Origin: Pseudobdellovibrionaceae bacterium
Lineage (GTDB): Bacteria; Bdellovibrionota; Bdellovibrionia; Bdellovibrionales; Bdellovibrionaceae
Direction of reading: 5' to 3'
DNA length: 5,831 nucleotides
NCBI GenBank assembly: GCA_014376325.1
Contig: JACMRP010000225.1
Location: forward strand, 1 to 5,831
In this document: piece after piece, positions 1-5,710 of the stretch
Layout of the letters: each line of letters begins with the position of its first letter
Position numbering within the stretch: position 1 is the stretch's first letter
Made by a program: the position numbers and the translations under genes
Notes under the pieces: generated by a model
Databases searched by the model: none
Told to the model about the DNA's origin: nothing
What the model saw: the letters and a program-made list of their open reading frames with translations, nothing else

Positions 1-7
1 GTTTCTT

Positions 8-412
8 TTATTTCTTTTCTATGGAGATGGCGAATTTTTTTACGCCGGCGGTTTTTACTATGTCTAGAAGTCCGATTACTTTTCCGTGCGGGACGTCTTT
101 GTCGGCCGAGATCACGGCTTGGACTTCTGGATTTTTTGCGATTTCGTCCAGGGCCTTTTGTTTGACCGTTTCTTCGTCGGCGAAAACGCCGTTCAGATTA
201 ATTCTTCCGTCTGCGGTGAGCGCGATATTCAGTTTGCTCGGCGCGGTTTGACCGCCGCTCGCTGCTTTCGGTAAGTTTACGTTGATCGTTGGTTTCATGA
301 TCATCGGCGCCGTCACCATGAAAATAATCAACACCACGAGAATGATATCCACGAGCGGAACGACGTTGATCTCCGCGATGGCTTCGTTATCGAGGTCCGT
401 TTTCATTGCCAT
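8..412 (-). CDS. exbD: ExbD/TolR-family biopolymer transport protein
   Basis: This 134-residue protein is a full-length ExbD/TolR-family subunit of a proton-driven inner-membrane motor. It has a short cytoplasmic N-terminus, one membrane helix at about residues 16-36 and a periplasmic domain at about 41-134. The family hallmark INVVPLVDIILVVLIIFMV starts at residue 15 and places Asp22 in the membrane, the position of the essential protonatable Asp of ExbD/TolR. The C-terminal VPHGKVIGLLDIVKTAGV (107-124) matches the periplasmic-domain signature. The ATG at 410-412 is preferred because AAGGTG (420-425) lies 7 bases upstream; a second in-frame ATG two codons later is less well spaced. The gene starts two bases after the exbB stop, so the two are co-transcribed and probably translationally coupled. 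By family knowledge, ExbD works with ExbB to power a TonB-like transducer; whether this copy serves TonB, TolA or a gliding-type machine cannot be decided here. Confidence 0.94.
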   Translation of the reverse strand: MAMKTDLDNEAIAEINVVPLVDIILVVLIIFMVTAPMIMKPTINVNLPKAASGGQTAPSKLNIALTADGRINLNGVFADEETVKQKALDEIAKNPEVQAVISADKDVPHGKVIGLLDIVKTAGVKKFAISIEKK

Positions 413-425
413 GACTACACACCTT
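413..425 (-). promoter_or_regulatory. Ribosome binding site of exbD inside the end of exbB
   Basis: On the minus strand the sequence AAGGTG (420-425) lies within the last codons of exbB, 7 bases before the exbD ATG. With only two bases between the exbB TAG and the exbD ATG, ribosomes ending on exbB can re-initiate on exbD, which would balance the two subunits. The motif and spacing are seen directly; the coupling is inferred. Confidence 0.7.
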
Positions 426-1044
426 TTTTCTTAGCGTATGCTAAGCACAATTCTTTCACGGCTTCGAGACTCTGCATGATCGACTTCACTTTTTTGCTGT
501 AATAATTGTAGAAGATCACGGCCGGAATCGCCACAAACAGACCCGCCGCCGTTGCGACCAGAGCCAAAGAAATTCCCATCATCACGGTCTGTTGGCCGGC
601 GTCAGTTGCGCTCGCTAAATCGTTGAAGGCCTTCATGATCCCCAAAACCGTTCCCAAAAGTCCGATGTAGGGAGCGTTCGACCCAACCGTCGCTAAGAAT
701 CCCAAAAATCTCTCGAGGTCAGGACGTTCCGTCAAAGAGAAAGTGTTAAACACCTCTTCCAGGCCACGGCTGCCGCTATCTTTCATGTGTTTTAACGCGT
801 AACTTGCTCCGCGGCCTTCGATCGTATCGATTTCTTTTGCGATACCTTCAATGTCGTCGACGCTGTTGCTTTGCAACGCCATTCGAACGCGGGCACGGAT
901 GCGGTTCGAATTAGCCCCGGCCTTCCGTAACGCGAAGAAACGCTCTAAAATCATACCGATGCTCAGTACGCTCAAGGCGATCAAGATCCATAAAACAACT
1001 TGGTCGGCAAGTTGAGCAAACGCGAAAATTTTGTCCGTGAGCAT
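415..1044 (-). CDS. exbB: ExbB/TolQ/MotA-family proton channel protein
   Basis: This 209-residue protein is the polytopic channel subunit that assembles around ExbD dimers in the inner membrane and converts proton flow into mechanical work. Three membrane helices are visible: about residues 14-34, about 115-138 and about 158-180, with a cytoplasmic region at 36-110 as in ExbB/TolQ. The signature PYIGLLGTVLGIM (125-137) and ALVATAAGLFVAIPAV (161-176) are the conserved channel helices; Thr132 and Thr165 sit where the family has its proton-path threonines. Length is slightly below E. coli ExbB (244) and near TolQ. The ATG at 1042-1044 is supported by AAGGA at 1051-1055, six bases upstream. It is the first gene of an exbB-exbD pair and has its own likely promoter in the divergent spacer. 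In myxobacteria such a protein is AglR of the gliding motor; that assignment is possible but not demonstrated. Confidence 0.94.
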   Translation of the reverse strand: MLTDKIFAFAQLADQVVLWILIALSVLSIGMILERFFALRKAGANSNRIRARVRMALQSNSVDDIEGIAKEIDTIEGRGASYALKHMKDSGSRGLEEVFNTFSLTERPDLERFLGFLATVGSNAPYIGLLGTVLGIMKAFNDLASATDAGQQTVMMGISLALVATAAGLFVAIPAVIFYNYYSKKVKSIMQSLEAVKELCLAYAKKKGV

Positions 1045-1058
1045 GAAGGGTCCTTTCT

Positions 1059-1087
1059 TTGACTCTCTAAGAAGATTGCACCATTAT
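1059..1087 (+). promoter_or_regulatory. Weaker candidate promoter for the sulfatase-like gene
   Basis: On the plus strand TTGACT (1059-1064, five of six matches) is followed after 17 bases by CATTAT (1082-1087, four of six). Initiation would fall near 1093-1095, only about 4-6 bases before the ATG at 1099, giving a nearly leaderless mRNA. This fits the absence of a purine-rich ribosome binding site before that ATG. The -10 box occupies the same bases as the exbB -10 box on the other strand, so the two could not be used at once. This is a weak call. Confidence 0.28.
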
Positions 1088-1112
1088 CTATAGATCCGAT
1101 GAGAGTGGTCAA
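1083..1112 (-). promoter_or_regulatory. Sigma70-like promoter for exbB-exbD
   Basis: Read on the minus strand, TTGACC (1107-1112) and GATAAT (1083-1088) each match the sigma70 consensus at five of six positions and are separated by 18 bases. The predicted start is near 1075-1077, giving a leader of about 32 bases that contains the exbB ribosome binding site. The -35 box overlaps the first codons of the divergent sulfatase-like gene. No operator was recognised. Spacing and matches were counted by hand; activity is not shown. Confidence 0.5.
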
Positions 1113-2958
1113 GGCATCCTCTATTTTTGCAGTGCTACTGGTTCTAGTTGCGAGTCTAGTCCAGTTGTCATGTCAGTCGTCCACCAAACCTTCGGTTCTG
1201 GTGATCGCTGTCGATGACCTCAGTGTCCTTGATGTTTTATGTAACGAAGAGGAAGAGTCCACCGCAGCTTCCGGCATAGAAATATTATGTAAAGAATCCG
1301 TCCGCTTTACTCACGCATTTAACACTTCACCGATTAGCGTCCCCACTTTGGCGAGCATCCTAACCGGAGTTTACCCCTTTCAGCACAAAGTTCGGAATAA
1401 CGGAGCTCCCGGCTTAGATGCAAGCTTCGTGACGGTGGCCGAAAAAGCTTTGGAATCGAAATATCGAACCGCCTTCTTTTCCGGAGGCCCCCCGGTTTGG
1501 CGAAAGTCCGGCTTAAACCAAGGGTTTGAATTGTTTGATGATGCCATTATTCCAGGCCGGCAGAGTCTTTACCGAAATCTTGGGACAACTTCGAAACAGC
1601 TGCTCCAGTGGATCAAACACGAAGTCGGAAGTAGCTCTTCGTTCTTCGCGATGATTTACGTTCCGGATTTGATTTTTACGAACACCGTGACTCAGAACGA
1701 ATTCGGCGAAGCCCGCAATCTTTCACACGAAAGCCAGCTGGATGAGCTCGACGCAAATTTGTTCAATCTTTTTCGCGAACTTAAAAACCAAAATCGTTGG
1801 GACAATACCACCGTCGTGGTTGTGGGGCTCAACGGACACACCGATGATGATCGCCCAGGAGAATTAAGCCCCAACAATCTGCATAGCGAAAACACCCAAG
1901 TTGCGTTGTTCATCAAGCCGCAGCAGAAAGCGCGCGACGAAGCTCTTCAGTGGAAGATCGATCGCAACGTTAGTCTCGTGGATCTCGGACAAACTCTTTT
2001 TGACCTGGTTGGCACGACGAAAAATCCGAACAAAACGTCTTTTACTTTTCCCACTTATTCGCTTTCGCGCGTTTTGCACAAAGCCCAACCCGATTGGCCC
2101 GAAAACCGATTGATCCTATTAGAATCGGACTGGGCCCAATGGCGCGGGCTTAGCGGACGTCGCCATGCGGTTTTGGACAGTCATACTCTGTTTCTCTACG
2201 ATGATCCAATTCGCATTTTTAACACTCTGACCGACCGACTAGAAACGAATACGATTCGCGTTACCGAGCTACCAACCGGAGAAAAAATTCGCATCGTCCA
2301 AGCCCTTAATGAAATTGGCGCGCAACCTTGGCAAGGTCTCGACAAAAGTGTCATCCGTAAATACTCCCCCGCCTTTTTTCGTTGGTTGCGCAGTGATCAA
2401 AAAGCCTCCTTGCTAAGAGATCTAAAATCGAAGGCCCTTTCAAAAGAGCCTGACCCGGACGTGCTTCGGTGGGCCGCGCTGTTAGCATTTGATTTAAAAG
2501 AATGGAATATGCTGAAAACGATCGGCGTAAAAGCGAACGTTCCGCTATGGCAGTTCGTCGCCGATCGCAACGGTGCTAGCGGACCCACGGTGAACTTTTC
2601 TTTTTTCCAAGATCCTTGTTTGCGTTTGTTAGAAATTCCACAGTTTGATTCGACGGATTTGAAAAAGTGCGACAACCCCTTGTTTTTGGATTTCATCGAC
2701 TGGCAGCGTTCTGACATACGAAGCTTATCGAAGGGAATGCAGAAACGCCGCTTCGAGCGCGCCTACCTGACTTCTCTCATTGATCAGGACATCCAAGAAG
2801 CCGGACTTGCAACAACTCTGATATGGGACCTGTCCTTAAAAAACACCCTGGGCCCAAAAATCACCGATCTAGTACTAGGCCTCCCCGAATACCAAAAGCA
2901 AAGAGCCAACCTCTACAAAGCCCTCCAAAACAGCGCCCAGTGGCAGGAAGAGGATTAG
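1099..2958 (+). CDS. Exported sulfatase-fold protein, probably catalytically degenerate
   Basis: This 619-residue protein begins with an export signal: basic MRVVK, a hydrophobic stretch at 6-23 and Cys25 in VQLSC, a non-ideal lipobox, so it is either a lipoprotein or a cleaved secreted protein. Residues about 31-385 follow the sulfatase/alkaline-phosphatase superfamily order: VLVIAVDDL (33-41, metal-binding Asp39/Asp40), SPISVPTLASILTGVYP (77-93, the nucleophile-site motif, with Ser80 where Cys/Ser/Thr normally sits), LHSENTQVALFIK (261-273) and VSLVDLGQTLFDLVG (291-305). The usual S-D-H-G metal motif after the VVVV strand (239-242) reads G243-L244-N245-G246, losing both Asp and His, and the H-x-x-D-P-H segment is replaced by IYVPDLIF (186-193). 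The Arg of the C-x-P-S-R motif is Leu84. Residues about 395-619 are helical and unrecognised. Fold membership is well supported; loss of hydrolase activity is inferred. The start is chosen for the signal peptide, since no ribosome binding site is evident. It stands alone between two minus-strand operons. Confidence 0.85.
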   Translation: MRVVKASSIFAVLLVLVASLVQLSCQSSTKPSVLVIAVDDLSVLDVLCNEEEESTAASGIEILCKESVRFTHAFNTSPISVPTLASILTGVYPFQHKVRNNGAPGLDASFVTVAEKALESKYRTAFFSGGPPVWRKSGLNQGFELFDDAIIPGRQSLYRNLGTTSKQLLQWIKHEVGSSSSFFAMIYVPDLIFTNTVTQNEFGEARNLSHESQLDELDANLFNLFRELKNQNRWDNTTVVVVGLNGHTDDDRPGELSPNNLHSENTQVALFIKPQQKARDEALQWKIDRNVSLVDLGQTLFDLVGTTKNPNKTSFTFPTYSLSRVLHKAQPDWPENRLILLESDWAQWRGLSGRRHAVLDSHTLFLYDDPIRIFNTLTDRLETNTIRVTELPTGEKIRIVQALNEIGAQPWQGLDKSVIRKYSPAFFRWLRSDQKASLLRDLKSKALSKEPDPDVLRWAALLAFDLKEWNMLKTIGVKANVPLWQFVADRNGASGPTVNFSFFQDPCLRLLEIPQFDSTDLKKCDNPLFLDFIDWQRSDIRSLSKGMQKRRFERAYLTSLIDQDIQEAGLATTLIWDLSLKNTLGPKITDLVLGLPEYQKQRANLYKALQNSAQWQEED

Positions 2959-3034
2959 GTACGCCCTTCTTTTTGGGCATGCGCTGCGCCAACAAAGTTG
3001 GCCGCACTGCATGCCCAAAAAGAAGGGCGTACCT
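2957..3034. repeat. Long palindrome with 26-bp perfect arms between convergent genes
   Basis: The left arm (2957-2982, beginning AGGTACGCCC) is the exact reverse complement of the right arm (3009-3034), 26 of 26 bases. The centre also pairs: 2988-2993 with 2997-3002, then 2985-2987 with 3004-3006 around a bulged C at 3003, then a C/C mismatch and a G/T pair before the long arms, with AAA (2994-2996) as loop. About 35 Watson-Crick pairs are possible in one hairpin. It fills the whole intergenic gap and overlaps the stop codons of both flanking genes. It could act as a two-way transcription barrier or mRNA 3' stabiliser, or be a copy of a dispersed REP/MITE-like family. There is no T-tract immediately after the stem on either strand, so it is not a textbook intrinsic terminator. 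The structure is seen; its role is inferred. Confidence 0.96.
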
Positions 3035-3714
3035 TAAAGGCTTACTAGGCCTAGCCAGAATGGGGCGTCCGGGGATGTTTGGACGATTTTTTGGGTGACC
3101 TTGTGGAGGTCGTCGCCGTCTTCGGTCGCGCTCCACATCGAGTGCGGCCAAAAACCGCCTGAGTAAACTAACAATCGATCTTTTTCGTCTATACGCAAAT
3201 CACCGCAACGGATATTCAGACTTGGATCCACGCCTAGTAAATCTTGCGGGAGCGGAGGATATATTTCAAAAGTACTGCTGAGCTCGTGACTGGCCTCGTA
3301 ACTCACCGAAACCGGCGCTAAACCCATGCCACGCTTCTGAATCAATAAATTTGGCGAGCCGACTTGAGCATAGGCGAGTTTATTATTGCGCTGAAACAAG
3401 ATCAAAGTTTCGACCCCGCCGACATATTCGCCACGATTTTCGGCGCGATAGACGGACTCATTAGAAATCAGCAACGCAACTCGCAAATAATTTGCCTCAT
3501 CCGAAAAACAAGTCATGAATTCAAAAGGCGAAGTGACTTCGACATCCGCAACCGCGGCCTGAACGTACTTTGCTATGTCTTCATTTACCTTCGCTGCTAA
3601 ATCAGTTTCGCCCCAAGAAGTGGTTATAATCAAAAGCGAGCCGTCTGGCTCTGCATAGATCGTCGGGCGCGGACGGACACTCTTCGTTGAGTACGAACGT
3701 TCGGAAAGCTTCAT
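3034..3714 (-). CDS. PP2C/PPM phosphatase-like protein lacking catalytic aspartates
   Basis: This 226-residue protein has no signal peptide or membrane helix and is probably cytoplasmic. Its motif order resembles PP2C-type Ser/Thr phosphatases: LLIITTSWGETDLAAKVNED (27-46) at the place of VVADGMGGHxAGE; GGVETLILF (99-107) at the GTT strand; LAYAQVGSPNLLIQKRG (113-129) at the GDSRxYLxRxG strand; LPQDLLGVDPSL (155-166) at the LTxALG segment; and RLLVYSGGFWP (180-190) at the LLLCSDGLW strand. At each site the metal-binding Asp is replaced: Thr-Ser for Asp-Gly at 32-33, Ser120 for the GDSR Asp and Gly186 for the SDG Asp. It is therefore likely a pseudophosphatase. The ATG overlaps the stop of the FHA gene by one base (TAATG), and GGAG (3722-3725) lies 7 bases upstream. 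An FHA partner in the same operon fits phosphothreonine signalling. The assignment rests on motif reading by eye; a diverged unrelated fold is possible. Confidence 0.66.
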   Translation of the reverse strand: MKLSERSYSTKSVRPRPTIYAEPDGSLLIITTSWGETDLAAKVNEDIAKYVQAAVADVEVTSPFEFMTCFSDEANYLRVALLISNESVYRAENRGEYVGGVETLILFQRNNKLAYAQVGSPNLLIQKRGMGLAPVSVSYEASHELSSTFEIYPPLPQDLLGVDPSLNIRCGDLRIDEKDRLLVYSGGFWPHSMWSATEDGDDLHKVTQKIVQTSPDAPFWLGLVSL

Positions 3715-3725
3715 TAAAGCGCTCC
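3712..3725 (-). promoter_or_regulatory. Stop-start overlap TAATG with ribosome binding site
   Basis: On the minus strand the TAA of the FHA gene (3714-3716) shares its last base with the ATG of the phosphatase-like gene (3712-3714). GGAG (3722-3725) sits 7 bases before the ATG. This arrangement normally gives translational coupling, so the two proteins are expected in linked amounts. Confidence 0.75.
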
Positions 3726-5693
3726 GTACTTTTTTAATTTAATCTTGGCCTTGGCGTAATAGTCACCGTCGGTAACGTCGAGCTCCATGATCTTTTTCCA
3801 TTTGTCTTTAGCTCCAGGGCGATTTTCACCGCCGTCGACATTGCCGTAACTTTCTTCAAGCACGCCCTCTTGATAGAGAACCATCATCTGCTTTTTAAGC
3901 TCCGATTTATAATGCTCGATTTTTTCTTTCGCCGCTTCGTTATTGGGATCTACGTCCAAAGATTTACGAAGCGAAACGACCGCGTCTTTTAGCTTCTGAT
4001 CTTTGTAAGCTTGTTCCGCATCTTTTTCGTACTGATCGGTTTTTACCCGAAGTGTTCCTTGCAAAGACGCAATTTGACGGCGGGCATGCTGCTTGAGGGC
4101 GTTCGGGTCCGGAAGACTCGAGTTCGCCACCGTCTGAAATTCTTTAATCGCTTTTAGATACTGCGCTTCACGCTGACTGCTTTCGGCGCGTCCGTAAAGT
4201 CCCTTCAGGCGCTGAACTTGCGACTGATACTCTTGTTTTTGCATATCCTTCGCTTGTTTGTTCGCAACGATCTGGTCAACGCTGGTGCGTAATTCCAGTA
4301 TTGCCGGATGCTCTGGATTAAATTGCAAAATCGGGCTGAGGCACTCTTCGAGCGAGGCGACCGTGTAGTCCCGATTGATTTTTGATTTACACTCTTTGAC
4401 TTGTGCCTGAATTTTCTCTCCAGTCTCGGCCTTCGCCTTTTCTTTATCGTCGTTAGATCTTTGCTGAGCGATGATTTCAATCGCCTCGTTCGCTAAACGT
4501 TCGATGTCTTTACTGTCTTCGTACTCCGGAACATATTCGTACATCTTAACGATTTCGGCACGGGCCAGCTCAAATTTCTGCTGCATGTACAGATTTTTTG
4601 CTAACTGGTAAGTCTGTTTCACGAAAATTTGTTTTTCGGCTGGAAGCTTATTGAACGCCTCCATGGATTTGGATCCCATGCCCACAGTGCCGACAGATGC
4701 TGGAGCAGGACCGCCGCCACCGCTTCCGCTAAACAGGTAAGCGACCGCCAACAATGCGACCGCCGCCACGATGATTTTTACCCGATGCTTTTCAAAGTCG
4801 AATTTTTTATCCGGAGCTTCCTGAAACTGATCGTAACCATTCATCGAGCCTTGCATCTGCGGAGAATACTGCTGCATAGAGTTCTGCTGATACTGTTGTA
4901 CCGCCGAAGGTAGCATATCCGGACTTAATTGTACCAAAGGGTTTGGCGCGGTAGCCTTTACCAATTCTAGTCGTGCTTTAAAATTTGGATCATGAAGTTC
5001 AAAATACAGATGATTATCTAGAACGCTAATCGCGTCGCTAGACTTTATTGCGGTCGCCTCTGCGGACGAAACCGGGCTGCCGTTTATCAAGGTACCGTTC
5101 ACGCTGCCTAAATCCAAAATAAAATACTGATTATTTTCAAAACGAATTTCGAATTGGCGGCGACTGACCCTTTGATCACGAATAATTATGTCACAAGCAG
5201 AATCCCGGCCAGCAACCCAAGTATTGCCGCCTTCCAGCTTAAACATTTCTTTTGTTTCGCCACTGCTATCGATGACTTTGACGTACGGGACGGTGTTGGT
5301 CGCACCCACGAACGTACGTTCGTTGGTATCGCCACCATCCCCTTCACTGCCCTGAAACAACGCCGGAGCGTCACCCCGTTTTGCTGCAACTAACGCGCCA
5401 GAAGCTTCAGAAAATTCAAATTCATAAGGTGGGAGAAAAAACGAACCTTTTTCGGACAGGTTTAGATTCTGAACTTTTTCGCCGTCCGCAATCACGTCGC
5501 CAAAGCGGGATACAACTTCTAATTGCCATTGGCCTTCGACAAAAGAAATGCGGAAATGCTCTCTCGAGATTCCTTTTTCATTTTGCAGTCGAACGTCACA
5601 GTCTTCATGGCGACCCGCCAAGTACGATCGCTCTTCCGAGAGAGGTACTTCTTGAATCACTTTGCCCTGAAGCCGTACGCGAAGGCGAGTCAC
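3714..5693 (-). CDS. Tandem-FHA, single-pass membrane protein with periplasmic helical repeats
   Basis: This 659-residue protein has two N-terminal forkhead-associated domains, which bind phosphothreonine peptides. FHA1 (about 3-95) shows G27-R28 and SREHF (43-47) but lacks the usual N-G-T turn. FHA2 (about 136-235) shows G162-R163, SRRQF (177-181) and LGSVNGTLINGS (195-206). A Gln/Met/Ser-rich linker (about 258-292) leads to a basic stretch and one membrane helix (about 305-321, VKIIVAAVALLAVAYLF), then a Gly-rich hinge. Residues about 346-659 are helical, Lys/Gln-rich and TPR-like; the clearest unit is AEQAYKDQKLKDAVVSLRKS (559-578) followed by LDVDPNNEAAKEKI. Positive charges before the helix put the FHA domains in the cytoplasm and the repeats in the periplasm. 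The start is GTG at 5691-5693, preceded by GAGGAGGG (5703-5710), and overlaps the upstream stop by one base. The layout recalls GltG-type gliding proteins (FHA-TM-periplasmic region), but those carry TonB-like rather than clear TPR tails, so no name is given. Confidence 0.92.
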   Translation of the reverse strand: MTRLRVRLQGKVIQEVPLSEERSYLAGRHEDCDVRLQNEKGISREHFRISFVEGQWQLEVVSRFGDVIADGEKVQNLNLSEKGSFFLPPYEFEFSEASGALVAAKRGDAPALFQGSEGDGGDTNERTFVGATNTVPYVKVIDSSGETKEMFKLEGGNTWVAGRDSACDIIIRDQRVSRRQFEIRFENNQYFILDLGSVNGTLINGSPVSSAEATAIKSSDAISVLDNHLYFELHDPNFKARLELVKATAPNPLVQLSPDMLPSAVQQYQQNSMQQYSPQMQGSMNGYDQFQEAPDKKFDFEKHRVKIIVAAVALLAVAYLFSGSGGGGPAPASVGTVGMGSKSMEAFNKLPAEKQIFVKQTYQLAKNLYMQQKFELARAEIVKMYEYVPEYEDSKDIERLANEAIEIIAQQRSNDDKEKAKAETGEKIQAQVKECKSKINRDYTVASLEECLSPILQFNPEHPAILELRTSVDQIVANKQAKDMQKQEYQSQVQRLKGLYGRAESSQREAQYLKAIKEFQTVANSSLPDPNALKQHARRQIASLQGTLRVKTDQYEKDAEQAYKDQKLKDAVVSLRKSLDVDPNNEAAKEKIEHYKSELKKQMMVLYQEGVLEESYGNVDGGENRPGAKDKWKKIMELDVTDGDYYAKAKIKLKKYGAL

Positions 5694-5710
5694 TAGAATC
5701 TACCCTCCTC
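5691..5710 (-). promoter_or_regulatory. Strong ribosome binding site and TAGTG overlap fixing a GTG start
   Basis: On the minus strand GAGGAGGG (5703-5710) lies 9 bases before the GTG at 5691-5693, and the preceding gene ends with TAG at 5693-5695, sharing one base with that GTG. The first FHA strand begins within three residues of this start, and the next in-frame Met would remove the whole FHA1 domain. Together these decide for GTG. Confidence 0.75.

Noticed and set aside
21..274. Plus-strand open frames opposite exbD
   Set aside because: They are antisense to a clear ExbD gene and have no start signals or recognisable protein features.
2397..2717. A 106-codon minus-strand frame inside the sulfatase-like gene
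   Set aside because: Ser/Phe/Lys-rich shadow of the opposite strand with no ribosome binding site or domain.
2957..3034. Classical Rho-independent terminator
   Set aside because: The stem is very long, and neither strand has a run of T directly after it (TAAAGG on one side, AATCCT on the other). It is kept as a palindromic repeat with only a possible terminator role.
2869..3054. Repeated TACTAGGCCT (2873-2882 and 3043-3052) and the 10-bp palindromes around it flanking the hairpin
   Set aside because: It looks at first like flanking target duplications, but the copies are unequally distant from the palindrome and lie within coding sequence of both genes; ten bases is within chance for this composition.
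2861..3151. Open frames on both strands across the palindrome (2823-3098 plus, 2861-3151 minus)
   Set aside because: They run through the palindrome and overlap both better-supported genes; the products are Arg/Pro/Gly-rich with no domain, as expected from reading a structured repeat in chance frames.
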